A DNA stretch of 64,000 nucleotides from Elysia crispata (taxonomy: Eukaryota; Mollusca; Gastropoda; Plakobranchidae), in assembly GCA_033675545.1 (NCBI GenBank), contig JAWDGP010001105.1:2181001-2245000 (forward strand), in the 5' to 3' direction. Made by a program: the position numbers and the translations under genes. The stretch's first letter is position 1. The number at the start of each line of letters is the position of its first letter. Shown here in pieces: positions 18,448 to 31,139 of the stretch. Under the pieces are notes generated by a model. The model was given only the letters and a program-made list of their open reading frames with translations, was not told the origin of the DNA and ran no database searches.

Positions 18448-18543
18448 AAATGCTCTAACCATCGCAGGACCAGTTGGAGAAGTGGTATAGCGCCGGGATC
18501 AGCAATGTCGGTTCGAATCCTGGCGCTGTGCAAAAAAAAAAAA
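18448..18543 (+). mobile_element. 3' UTR and A-tail of the RLE retrotransposon, with tRNA-like hairpin
   Basis: After the stop codon there is an 11-bp stem (AGCGCCGGGAT at 18,489-18,499 with ATCCTGGCGCT at 18,517-18,527, one G-T pair) around a 17-nt loop. A perfect pol III B-box-like GGTTCGAATCC sits at 18,510-18,520 and a run of A follows from 18,532. The hairpin may be the 3' RNA structure recognised by the element's reverse transcriptase, or a tRNA-derived SINE may share this tail. Confidence 0.55.
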
Positions 18544-18668
18544 GATAACAGGGAGACACCTGGGAGTCATGACCTGGGTGTGGCCCGGCCCCCTTAGAGT
18601 GTCAGAAGTTCAGGGCCGAAACACTTGCTACGAGGGGGGGTTTCTTCTCTGAAGACTCCCTGTTATCT
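18543..18668. mobile_element. 126-bp element with 13-bp perfect inverted ends
   Basis: AGATAACAGGGAG (18,543-18,555) and CTCCCTGTTATCT (18,656-18,668) are exact inverted repeats. The right end, with TCTCTGAAGACTC before it and AGCTC after it, recurs at 55,975-56,015, so it belongs to a dispersed family. It may be a small MITE or part of the retrotransposon's own 3' region. Confidence 0.45.
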
Positions 18669-18669
18669 A

Positions 18670-20904
18670 GCTCCCCAGTGAGTTTCTACCTACTATTATA
18701 AGACATGTAACTGATATTTTATACCATAATTTTTTTTCGCTTTATAATTTGTTATCTGATATGGAAAACGAAACAAAAAAAGTTATTAGCGAACGGAATT
18801 TATTTTCTGCCCCACCGCCACTAAGTTCCATAAAAGCAGGTACCGGTAACTCAGAGTTTAAAATCACCAAGATGTTATCCTATCTGGATTTTCCAATTTT
18901 TTTTTTACACCATATCAATAGAAAGTGAAAGATCGATATAAATGAATAAGTTTTTTTTTCTTTTCTGTTCTTCCTCATACTTTCTCATCAGAGGCTAGAG
19001 GCTGATTTTCACAACCAGTTATACAAATATCGGTTCTCATTCTAAAAATAATAACTGATTTCTTGGTAACTCGAAACAGCAGGTCTGACTTCCAAGCAGG
19101 AAGCCAATGAATTATGAATGATGAGTGATGACGGAAATGTTGGGCAGCCATCAACATGTCATAGCAAGTATAGAACAATCTCTAAGGTCAGTAGACCATA
19201 ATTATGATGGCATTTAGCTTTTGGCTTTCGTGTCGTCTAAACCTTTAGATACACAGACTATTTATTTCATAAGAATTTAGATCTTTACAAAACATCTATT
19301 CACTGGGCGATTGCAACGTGTAAAGCAAACTCAATGAAGGGATAGATCTAGAGATTAACATCGCGAAACAAGACTTACGGCCTGAAACTCTAAATGTAGA
19401 TCTAGTCTATATATAGAGTCTAGATCTGCTAAAAAAGATTATCTGATACAAAGTAAGTGCAGAGAGTGAAGGAGTTGAAATCGTAAGATTGTTGAGAAAT
19501 GTATCATCAAAATCTAGATTTTAGATGGATTAACAAATAGATCAAGATCAAGGCCCAGACCTAGATCTTTGTATTTTATCTAGAGGTTTCTAAAATATCT
19601 TTGAGACTATTCTATCCCTTTAAGCACTGCGTGAACTTTTTCTTGAAACCGAGTAGACGGCAAACATAAATTTGCTTCACAAAGTCAGTTTCATAATAAT
19701 TGGTGAATTACTGAATAGTTTCAAGTTTTAAAGTCATGCAAATGCCACTTATTGATTTTTTTTTTTATTTCATGTCCATCTTCCTATTAATAGATTGAAT
19801 CCAAATTAACCCTTGAAGCCCGATCCAGGTAAAGTGCTAATTGATTTGCCAGGGCAAGGGTGGTGCCAAGACAGTAACAGTTGCGAGAGTATACAAGTGC
19901 TTGGCGTGTGAAAATCAAATATCTAAAAGTTGATAAGCTGTTTTTACGCTTTTACATTTTCAGACACTTCTAAAACTTTTAAAAACATACATTTTCTGAA
20001 ACTTTACAGTTTAATCTTTGTGCTGGTGTTATTTTTTTTAAACTTTTTTGTTTCATTTAGGACATATAATTAGAATTAGAGTAAATGACGCACATGAAAT
20101 CATGTCGGGAAGAAAAATAACGACATTTTTTATCGAAAAAGCTAATCACAAGTTCCCCTAGTTTGCTATTATGTTTCAAACTTTGCACGATGACCAACCC
20201 GATCACTATGAGCTATTTCACGTCAATCATGATCCACAAAGCAAAGCCCTTGAACCAATCAGGACGGCCCATCAATTCCATGAGCATCTTTCATCTAATA
20301 CAAAGGTAATGGAATCAACAAGCATCAAATGAAGAAATTCACTACTCATATCCCTATGTTCACATATACTCGAAAACCAAATATCCCTCACGTTCACCCA
20401 TTCCTTCTTTTTTGGAATGGAAGGGAGTGAGGGAGAAATTTATTAAGCTGACACACCAGCCAAAAAATTGCATCATTGTTCTATTTCTTCGTTATTCCAT
20501 TTTTATGATAATATATTTAGAAACAAAATAGAATCGTCTACAAGCAATTATAACATACGCTTGGATTTTTTACGTCATTGATTAAGAGCTATAAAATTAT
20601 CACACTGATATGTTCAAAACTACAGCTATAACAAACCAAGGCGTCACCCATGCTGAGAAGCTGATGCAATGGGCGCTAACACATGGCCCATACCACTTTG
20701 CACCTCATCCACAGTACATGTACAATGTAATACAAAAACTCTCGAGAGTGAATTTGAAGTGGGCTATAGCATCATTGGTTTCAAACCTCAAATGAACACC
20801 ATGTATCGGTTGTCATGTCAATTTTTTGGCCCCTCCCTTAAGTGGGTTTATTACGTTTATTTCTTGAGAAGATACAATGTGGCCTTACAGGAAGGCCCAA
20901 CTGA
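18670..20904. other. noncoding stretch
   Basis: No gene recognised. A cluster of TCTAGATCT-like palindromes lies at about 19,390-19,580. Confidence 0.4.
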
Positions 20905-23240
20905 GCATATGACGTGACATAAATGTAAATAAGCCGATGAGAACCATTAGGTTTGAGGCTTATATCTTATTTCACTGATGCTCTGATTTGTCTCTTTAGA
21001 TTGTTGTTTCAACTAATGGGCCAAGTGCCATGCCCCTGACTCAGCCAGTAAGAAAAGTAATGTAGATTTCAAAGCGGATAATGTTTACTTGTTCATAACT
21101 TTGCTTACAGCAAAGCTAGGAACTTCAAATAAACTGCAAATTATTTGCTATTATCTCAATATCACATGAACATAATCATTTCGGTCGCATGGCAAGCAGA
21201 GCAGGGAATATTTTTGATGAAAGAGAGTCGTAGCTAATGCTGATCACGGCTGTTAAAAGAGACCCAAAAAAGGCAAAATAGTTTGCTTCCAGGCCCCACC
21301 TCAGAGGCCCGCAGATAGTAGGGGGATCGGTGATCAATCAACTGTCAGGCAGGCTACAACCCTGTGTGCCCGTGGGTGACGGTGCACTGCTGTTAAATCT
21401 AATACTGGGATTTTTCACTTGCTTTTGCATCGCAATAAATCTGGCCTCATTAACACCAAGTATATCAAACATGTAATCATTTTTAAGCTGAAATTGTCCT
21501 GAGTACAACGCTATATTTTTTATCTCTCAATTGTAACGCTTTTACATGGTGCAGGTGAATCTTCATAGTCCTAGTAAAAGAACTAAAAAAAGTCATGATT
21601 TTCATAGCACCTCAGTTTAATAGGAATATTTCAAAAGTGAAACAATTTTATTGCTTAAAAATTGTTTCCCTATATTTGAGATTAATATAAAGTACTTGTG
21701 AAAGTTTCAAGTGCGAAGATTTTCATTGATTTTATATGATTTTTTAAAATAATTCCCCACGATCGGGTCTGCATGAACTACCCGGAAATAGCACTCTGCA
21801 TTATAGATCTACCTAATCAGCCTCAAACTGAAACTGTTAAATATGGAGCAGCGCTTAGAATCTGAACGCAATCAAAACCTTCATGAAGTTTGCAGACCTT
21901 GTGATAGATCGTTAAGTAGCAAATAGAGGAAACAATCAAAAGTTTCTCTGTGTGGACTTTTCAACGGCTCCTTACTAACTTTTGCTGTTGAAAATCAATT
22001 CGGGTAATGAAAAAACAAAAAAGAAGATTTTTACAATATACTATTAATATTCTGATGCAATTAAACTCAAAGCACTTAGGCATCAGAGATTTGAAGAAAG
22101 TTGTAAAAGCTTGAAAATATTACAGAGAGAGAGCTCTGAACACACGTTCCGCCGATTGAAGAACGTGAGGCAAAGTAAACGTATGACTTACCTTTAAAGG
22201 AAGACTATGCACAACCCTACATAAGTTTCGTTTTCTTCTTAGCGCGTGTTTATAAATTTGTTAACAGTTAAGATCAAGTCTCTCTCATATAGATTGACGC
22301 TCTACAGCTTGAACTGTGATGTTCTATCGTTGTTTAGATTTATTATTTTATATCAAAACGCAGTACTAGTGCTGTAAGAAGTGGACTATCATAACTCAAA
22401 CCCGCATAACTTGGAAGCAGAGAACTCTTAGCTAATGCCCTTTGGTGGGTGTTAAATTCAACACATATATGAAATGCTGTAAAAATTTCATCCCCAAAAA
22501 CTGTTTCACTTTTTCATAAATGTTCCGAAAAAAACGTCACAACCTAATGATTATTCCAGATTCATGTACTTGTTCAAATGCTCAATAACTCCATCAATTA
22601 TATAAAAAAAATATATCCTTCTATCGCATAAATATAGATGTAACAAGTGATATGATTTTTGTAAGTCTTCCTTTCATGTATCAGCTTAAATTCTTCATTG
22701 TTTTGGTATGAAAATTAGATCTAAAAACTAAAATTGCGAGGAAAGGGGAATCCCTGTTCCGCTGGGGCGTTTGACCCCATGACCCGATCGGGTTACAGGC
22801 TGCTTCACGGGTGCGGCAGACAAACGAAACAGCCGTGTGATGATCAACAAGGCATAGTTGATATTTACTTTTAATTCATAACTCTACTCTCCGTGAAGCT
22901 AGAAACATCAAATAAAGTGCAAAATTATCAAATTTTATTGTTAAATTATATCAGATTAATCTTGACGCTTTCATTAAAGGCCACCAAGTGATTTTCTCTC
23001 AAAAAGAGAGACATAAATCATAGTATTAATCTGAAACTGCAAACCAGTGGCTAAAAAATGCACAAGTATAGTTTACTTATTCATAATTTTCTTATCTGTG
23101 AAGCTAGAAACTTAAAAAAAAAAGCTGCAAAATTACCAGCTAATTCTGCAGATTTACAAAAAAATCAAAAGATACAACCTCACAGTAGACCGCTTAAGAA
23201 TTTTGAAAAATAAAATACATGTATACACGGTGTTACATAT
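20905..23240 (+). repeat. dispersed repeat family B, copy 2, split by a nested element
   Basis: Left part 20,905-21,244 and right part 22,838-23,240 match the uninterrupted copy at 6,890-7,640; between them sits the TIR element below. The joint in the uninterrupted copy (TTCTGATGATCAAC) matches the sequence expected before the insertion. Confidence 0.6.
21245..22837 (+). mobile_element. 1.59 kb nonautonomous DNA transposon with 10-bp TIRs and TGAT duplication
   Basis: Begins CACGGCTGTT (21,245-21,254) and ends AACAGCCGTG (22,828-22,837), perfect 10-bp inverted ends. The tetramer TGAT lies directly outside both ends (21,241-21,244 and 22,838-22,841), and the uninterrupted family-B copy has it once. 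A CAC start and a 4-bp target duplication fit Chapaev-like (CMC) elements, though many DNA transposons are possible. No transposase frame remains. A second copy lies at 1,705-3,091. Confidence 0.65.
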
Positions 23241-26239
23241 CTACAACCATCGCCTTTGCCGCTGTAAATTGTGTGAGTTGTCGATAAAATTGAATTCACA
23301 GACATAGGCCTATTAGAAAAATGGAAATTTATTATAAATCTGCATGAGGGTTGTACAAGGTAGCCCAGGTTACACCTAAAATAAAATCTCAACTAATAAA
23401 ATACATGTGTATTTAACGTAACCTCAGTTACCAATACCATCTTATAGGCTAGACTTAGTATTAATTTTAACAACAAAGCTTACAATTACAGTAGGGCACT
23501 TAAATTTTAAATCTTTGAAATAGGTTTTTGAGTATTAAAATTTGTGTAATGTTCTGTCGAAAAGAGAGGCATGTTTTTATGCCTCATTAGAGTCTGGCAA
23601 AAGAAAAAAAAATGATAATTGATTACTTTTTTATTTGAACATTATTAAATGATGCATCGAAATCACGTGAAAAGAGACTTGTATTCATTGAGACCTTGTT
23701 GTGAAAGCAACACCTTCATTGCATTTAAAAATAAAAATTTTGTTCTCCTATCACCAATGAATTTATAAGTATTTAAATTTTTATTTTGTAATCCTGGACA
23801 ATTCAAAGCATAAGCTTGACAAAGCAGTCAAGGTGTACTTTAATTAAGCTTATTCTTAAGGCATCATTACATTGTAATGATTGTTTGGAGGTGGGAAGGG
23901 AGATTTGTTTATCTACCCCTTTTTATAGTTTCATTTACCTTTGAATGACTTTAAACAATATATTTAAATAAGTTTGGATGGCACATTTGCATCAGATCAC
24001 AATAAACTGCATGGATCTTTACTCAGGAGTAGGAGGAGGATAACCCATGGGATATCAATGGTTGAACCACTCATCTGCAGTAAAATTGAATTCTTCCTTA
24101 CCAAAGTTGTGTGAGGATGATTGAGTCTGAAATTGCTTGGCATCTGTGAGGTTTTTTTTAATACTCAATTGGGTGCTTCAAAGCATGAAAATTACAAAAA
24201 TAGATTGTTGGGAAATGGTTTGTTTTTATTTTAAAGTTCAGCTATAATAAAAAAAAAACACTTTTGCATCCATCTACCATAATAATGGGGGGGGGGGGGG
24301 GTTAAAATTAAATTATGAACATGGTCAGGAACAAAAACAGCTATTATTAATAGTTAATTAGAACCACCCATCGCAGAGCGGTATATGTATGTATTTACCC
24401 TATTCACAGGTTAAATTGAGATTGAATATATGCCAAACAAAGTTACTTAAGTTGTGCAAAATACAGGTTAATTAAATCTGTTATTGTTCACTGAGGTAAA
24501 GCATTGTTTTGGTTGTCAATGCATGTTTAGAATACTAAGAGATAATTGCAGCAACTTATTCTGCATTCAGTGTTAGTCAAGAAATATTTCATTGGGAGTG
24601 AGCAATATCTCCGACTGTTAAGTCCTTTTAACTTTTAAATGTTTTCAAGAGTTAATTTTAATAAATAGTTTCAATTTAAAGTTGCAATAAAAATAACAAG
24701 GATAGACAAGAAAATATCTAAGATTATTGGTCTACTGAGTTGCATCTCATTTTTCACCATCTTGTTAAGATTGATAAATTTTATTCATTTGCAAAATCAT
24801 CATACAGGGCATAAGTGATAAATTTTCATTAAATTTCCAATCACACCACTATTTTAAAAAATGTAACATTTTACTTTTTTCAAAACTTATTTCAAGACAT
24901 ATCATGCATTAAGTTGTAAAATTTGAAAGATTTTTGTTTCATTATGTTACTCAGGATCCCGTAATTGAAAATTTTGCATCTCCTGACTTATATGATAGGT
25001 GAATGCTTATTGCTTAAACATGCTTTGAAGTGCAGGGCTCTCTTGAGCTATATTTTTTTCACATCTATGCCCCAATAGGCTTGCGAGTGAAAAAGACTGA
25101 ATTGTTAGGGAGAGAAATAACATGGTGTTGTCTGGGCTTAGCTTGGTCGCGTAAGATGGTCTGTTTGTGCGTCAGGAATCAGTCAAGAATTTTCTTCCAA
25201 AGAAAGAAAGTTTTTTGTATAGATATTCAGCTTCATGAAATTAATGATTTTTGTGGCATGTAGGACACATTTCATTTATATATTGAGGATTCAGAATTTT
25301 CAAAAACTAGCCATACTTCATTTTCATTCAAGTTTTTTCTTCTAATGTCTGAAAATGTTTTAGGATGCTGCTAAATCAGGTTTATTTTGTGTAGAACGTA
25401 TGAAGGAAAGCCCAGTTTGTATTTGCCCTGTTGTGCCGGATTATTTTTTTTTTTGTGTGTTTCAAATAAGTTGATTCTACATTTTGAGGTGGAGATAAAC
25501 AAAATATTATAGGGATCATGATTGCAAACAGTATTTTAGAGCAGCTGCCCTTGTTTGGAAATCCTGTATTCCTAGCAAAAATGCAGACGCTAACGTGAGA
25601 TGTATGATATCTAACCCAACACAGTGATTGTTTTAGTTTGATTTCAGATTTCAGATATTATTATATAGGATAACTCATAAAATGGAAAAAAATAAAGACA
25701 AATTTGACTTTGAGTTTGCGTTACGATAAGATGCACAATTCAAACAATGTTACGCATGAAAAATTGCAGTTGTGAATTGGATTGATCCCTATCATAAAGA
25801 CAGTCGAAAAAACTCTGGTCTAAAGATGTCGGACTCGTTCCACTTGTAGCCTATGGGATATAGTGAATTTTACTCGTTTTTGGGTGCAGTTATTACACAC
25901 TAGAACAACATAGCTATCGAAACTGGTCAGCCAGTAAAAGAAAGAACAGCATCATCTTCAAAACATTATACCTGGTACCTCTGTACCATCAAATGATGAA
26001 GCAATAATATTTTTTTTAACTGGCTGCAAAACACAGCAGCAGCAATTTTAAGTGTCTTACCAGGACATTGTAAAAATTTCAAAGATCCTGTGGATCCAGT
26101 GATTATACCATGCTGCATATGATCTACTAGGAACACATCACTTGATAGATTAAATGATGAAGTTTTATTATGTTGCTTGGATGGTAAATTTAATCATAGA
26201 ATAGAATCAAACAAAGATAAAAAATGAGTGACAAAAATA
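23241..26239. other. AT-rich noncoding stretch
   Basis: No gene or known element recognised; includes a 15-G run at 24,287-24,301. Confidence 0.4.
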
Positions 26240-26251
26240 GAATCGTTGACT

Positions 26252-26600
26252 AGAGAGCAGCAAAAAAGTTCACTCTGGTTTTCAATTAAAGCAGGGCGTA
26301 TAACGGCATCCAACATGCATTCATTGTGTATTTTTTGACATTAAGAAACCATCAATTTCCACGACTAAAAATATGTGCTATCCATGTACATTACCAAATG
26401 TTCCTGCTGTCAAGTGGAGCGTCAAAAATGAAAATAATGCTCGAGATGAATATAAATCCATTTCACAAGGAGAACATATCAATTCGGCTATAGATCCGTG
26501 TGGTTTGTTTATTGATCATGAAAATACTTATTTAGATACTTCACCTGATGCTATTGTTTGTTTTGAGTGCTGTGGAAGAGGCTGCCTTATCTTGTTGTGA
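26252..26600 (+). pseudogene. YqaJ-domain nuclease fragment (repeat-family remnant)
   Basis: The first segment reads REQQ then [18 protein letters not shown], the opening of YqaJ/lambda-exonuclease-like domains (Q-x-x-x-x-x-W-x-x-x-R-x-x-R-I-T-A-S). After a stop and frame change, a second segment gives AVKWSVKNENNARDEY and later PCGLFIDHENTYLDTSPDAI, matching the W-G-x-x-N-E-x-x-A-x-x-x-Y and G-L-x-x-x-x-x-x-x-L-x-x-S-P-D-G blocks with the catalytic Asp of SPD. Such genes are expanded and often transposon-linked in invertebrates. Broken and partial. Confidence 0.65.
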
Positions 26601-28453
26601 TGTCTTTCATCTGCTCTGCATCAGGCTCCTCCACTTAATGGATGTCATAAAAACTAACATCGTTTTGGATTTTAATTCCATCTCTTCTATGAGGAGTTTC
26701 CTTACAATTAATGATATAGCAATGGTGGCCTACAGTCATCGTTTGAAATTTAAAATTTCTGTCAAATGAAGCAAACAAGTCAGGGTTGGATCAGAAAATG
26801 ATTTATTAATCACCGATGGTGTAATTGTATTTATAGTACACCATAGTATAATGAACCTTGTAGACTTAGGCTGGGCTAATTTCAGTTGACTTTCATATAA
26901 AGGGAGCTACTCTTGAATTCCCTATAGAAGCTTTACTAAGTCAATTCATGTTGATTTTATCAACTCCAAATCTGACAAAGTTGTGACATACATCAGACAT
27001 ATCATTAAAGTTAGCTTCTGAAATTATTCATTTTGTAATTAGTAAATTGTATGTTCTAATCTGCCTTCGTTTTTATTGAGAATTAATTATCTCTGTGAAG
27101 AAACCCACAGCATAACTACAATATGATTTACTATACCCTGTTTGTTTTTGAAAATCATGGAAGTAAACATTCCTCATGTTAATTTAACCATTTGTACATG
27201 AGGAATGTTTACAAGGTATAGAAGTGATTTTTGTCAAATCCACTGCTTATATTTTCAGTGCATTTTGGCCATATCATGGCATATGGTTGCATGAAATGAA
27301 ATGTACACCTAGAGCATATGTTAATGCAATTGTTACAGCTTATATACCATAGAACAGCCAAGAGATTAATGCTCTGCTTTTGATATACAATCACATATAA
27401 ATATTATTATAAGTGTTACAACCTCATATAAAAATGCTGTTGGAACATGGTGGTTAATAAAAGTAAAAAAATTTGAAAATGATATTTTTCCTTTAGCTTA
27501 CCTTGTCTTGGATGGGTTCCATGGTTGTGGGTGGGAAAGGGTGAGGGGGCAAGGGGGGAACCAAGATAAATAACTTTGTTATGCGCATAAGATCAAATTA
27601 AGAAAAGTTTACGCATAAGCATAATTACAATGATTTTGTGGGTGCACAGGAAAACCCTTAAGTTGGCGGTAAATCTAGTTTTGCTCTAGACCTATTTTAA
27701 GTCGATTTTCAAGTCCTAGTTTGGAAATGGAAATTTAATTTCCTTAGATAGTCTATTCATTTATCTTTTCATTCTGCTTAGTTTTACATATTTGTTTCTG
27801 AAATATCTAACCTTTTGAATGAAATGATTTGGTGAAACCACTCTAGATCATATTTGTGGTTTTAACAGTTTCAGTGGGAAAAAAAGTATATTTAACCTCA
27901 AAGGCCATTTCCTCAAAACAACACTTTCTCAACCAGGTGATTTTAAAACCCCAGAACTTTTGATCTAAACAAGATGGAACCATCAAATAAAAAGAAAAAT
28001 ACTCAGACTTGTTTGCAGAATGTGATGTTTTTATCTAGAACCATGTGAAGGGTTTTCCTATGTGCCCACACAATTAATAATCAATATCTGGAACCGAATG
28101 GAAAGGAATACAGCATAAGGTGCTATATTCACAGATATTGATCATGCAAGAACAGAAAGAAAGGAAAAAAGATGGGCAAGAACATCATTTAACAAAAGTA
28201 AGCGTATGACACCTACACACATGAAACAAAGTAAGAGAAAGATCAATCTTCGCAGGCAAAAGTTATAAAATTGTAATCATATGAACAAGATTTGATAGAT
28301 TATACTTTTTTACTAAGATGGTAATCACAATGAAAAGACGAGAAGAAAAAAATTTATTTACTCTGAGCCAAACCAATTATAGAACTGAATGTTGAGGGCA
28401 ATATTATCAATTAAAATAAAATAATAAAAATGAGAATAATATAGCAGCAATAA
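26601..28453. other. AT-rich noncoding stretch
   Basis: Nothing gene-like apart from the hairpin at 27,163. The region downstream of the YqaJ fragment may be more of the same decayed element but could not be aligned to anything. Confidence 0.35.
27163..27212. repeat. 17-bp perfect inverted repeat, 16-nt loop
   Basis: GTAAACATTCCTCATGT (27,163-27,179) and its exact reverse complement (27,196-27,212). Isolated hairpin with no gene next to it. Confidence 0.8.
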
Positions 28454-28516
28454 AAATGATGATGATGATAATAATAATAATAATAATAATAACAATAATA
28501 AATAAATAAATAAAAA
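28454..28516 (+). repeat. (GAT)/(AAT)/(AAAT) microsatellite cluster
   Basis: Short compound tract of tri- and tetranucleotide units. Confidence 0.85.
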
Positions 28517-28661
28517 GGATAATACAAATGAAAACGTTTTAATAAAAATGCAAACTTGATAATTATTGCATTCAATCTTTCTCTTTATAATGAAACTACT
28601 TATGGAATTGGCAGATTTATTAACTAGCCTCAAATCGAAGACGCAAACAAACACACATATA

Positions 28662-28662
28662 C

Positions 28663-28704
<42 letters not shown>
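28662..28704 (+). repeat. (CT)n-(CA)n compound microsatellite
   Basis: About 11 CT units followed by about 10 CA units. Confidence 0.93.
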
Positions 28705-30457
28705 CCTGTCACACTTCCCTTCACTATTTTTCTTCCCCTCTTCATCGCATTAAACTGTAGAGATATAAAATGAATGACGGAGACATAAAATCTAAACTTT
28801 CAATGTATAAAGGGGTAAATGGGACTTAAATTCTCTTGAGCAGTATGGTTTTCAAGGTGGCTGATAAAGCTGTGTGAATGAATGTGATTCTGAAACGCAC
28901 TTGACCTTTTTCTTTTATCAGCCTGTAATAGTGAGATGCTATTGAGTGTGGGTGTGTTGATAACCTCTTGTTAGATAAGAAAGGGTGTTGGATATTGACA
29001 CACGTTTAAATAGTTTCAGCTGCACATGTGCTCCAAAGTCATGACAAAATTTTGAAAGGTGTAAATGTGCTTATCCAGGCTTTCAATGAAAAAAAGAAAA
29101 CCTGTTTTTGTGATTTACACTAATTTGAAAAAGTGTTTGCAGTTGTATTCATCAATAATGGCTATACACTATCCTTGGTATAAATTGTAATCTGGGTATG
29201 GCTGGTTTGTATAGTTTTATCAGATTTGAAAAAAAAAACTTTACTTGGTAGTCTCATGTTTTTTTTGCCATGAAATAGATCTATATTATTATTAAACATG
29301 ATGTAATGTTGAATTGAACAATTATGTTGATTATTTAGACTCTTGTTTTGTCCTAGTTTTGTAGGGACAGAATTACACAGTTTGAGCATCTTGGAAGTGC
29401 ACAGACTTGCATGGTTTGTCATTAGTGGAGATATACACGAATTGACACCTGCAGTCTTCTTGCAGGCATTTTTATAGAGATAGGCAGTTTGAACCAGTGT
29501 GCCTAATTGATGTCTAACAAAATTCTAACACACCATAAATGTTTTTACTGACTTTTTCCTGAAGCATTATTTAATGAATTAACAGAGCTCTATGAAATAT
29601 AGGCTATTGTAATTATTCTGTAGTGCTTCTCAAGAAGAGAAACTGAATGTTTATTATTAAATGAGTGAAAAGTAAGCTTTACAGTTGTGGAAATTAACAT
29701 ATCTGTGAGATGTTTTTAGACCCATCCATGTAAACTCAAGGATATATTTTACTTTACTGGAAAAACAATTCTGCATTATGGTGAGGCGTAAAATTGCAAA
29801 TATGCAGTTCATGATTAACAACACGGACAAGAAATACATGATTAAAAAAATTATAAAACAAACAGTACAAAAACCTAACTATTTGGTAAGTATTCATTTA
29901 CACCTTGTTGTCAGGTTCCCAGAGAACATGTTTTCTGTGAAACCAGTAAGGCATATAAAATGACTAATATCAACGGTCTTGCTAAGTATTGTTATTTGTT
30001 TAAAGAATGATTGTTTAATGTAATTGTAAATGAGCATTTGAAGTTTCAATCGAGCATTACATGCACATTATTAGAACAATGTTACAGGAAAAAGTAAGAA
30101 CTGTCAAAAGTTGATTATTCAGAAATGATTATGAAATATTAGATCTTAAACTCAACCAGTTCGCATGAATGGATCAGTTATAATATGCGCAATCACGTTT
30201 TAATTATCTTGTTCGTACAAAGAACAGAGGTTGTCATTGATATCACATCAACTGCATAATAACATGACTGTAAAAAGTGAAAAAAAGAAAACTGAGAAAT
30301 AGACTGCAAAGTGCAATGAAATATCGCAGTGTGAGGCCAAATGCAAATTAACAATAGTGTGAATTAACCAAAACAAAACGGAAGAAAACGAAGCAAAAAC
30401 AAATAGAACTGTAACCCTAAAACAAGACAATGCTCTCTTGGATTTTTGGCAGTATGG
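28705..30457. other. AT-rich noncoding stretch
   Basis: No gene or element recognised. Confidence 0.4.
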
Positions 30458-30521
<64 letters not shown>

Positions 30522-30602
30522 CCTCTCTCTCTTTCCCTCTCTGTGTGTGTGTGTGTGTCTCTCTCTCTCTCTCTCTCTCCCTGCTTCCCTCCCTCCCTCC
30601 CT
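30458..30602 (+). repeat. (CT)n-(GT)n-(CT)n-(CCCT)n compound microsatellite
   Basis: About 60 bp of CT, an interrupted part, 18 bp of GT, more CT and a CCCT tail. Arg-Glu and Ser-Leu frames here are repeat artefacts. Confidence 0.95.
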
Positions 30603-31139
30603 GATTGTACTCCAATCACTATTGCATAATCTGAAATCCAAGATTGTTATTTATTACGGAAAGTATTATAAAATGAGTGGTAATCAACTTGGATTACAGG
30701 TTTCATTAATTGAATATGGTCAATTTCGATTTCTCATTTTTAAACATTCCTGATTAGGGTTTTTCAGGTTAACCAATTGGTTAAGCAAGGATCTTGCCAA
30801 GAGGCAAAGCTGTCCTCTCATCCTCAAAATCAATTATAAATTCAGCGCTCCCACACTGCTGTAATGTGTGTGACATTTGGAAGCCCACTTTTTCCAGGTC
30901 TGTTGCTCTTGAGACTTGTTTGGACCAAAATCTTTGTACTTTAAAAAAAATGAGTTCTCCAGATACTCAATGTTATAAGGCTTTTATTGTTTTCGTGCCT
31001 TTTCAATGTACTTCAAGATAGTACAAATATTCTCTTTTGATAGTTGCATGCACATTGTTGACTTTCATTTGTGAGTGCCAACACTCTAGAAACTTCTGCT
31101 TCTTTGTATTATTGTTTGATGGGCTGCAATAAAGGGCTG

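Noticed and set aside
18450-18540. Possible tRNA gene from the GGTTCGAATCC B box
   Set aside because: The acceptor, D and anticodon stems cannot be formed; the segment folds instead as one hairpin at the 3' end of a retrotransposon.
30248-30753. Frames of up to 123 codons around a CT tract
   Set aside because: Built on the compound microsatellite, with no conserved flanking sequence.
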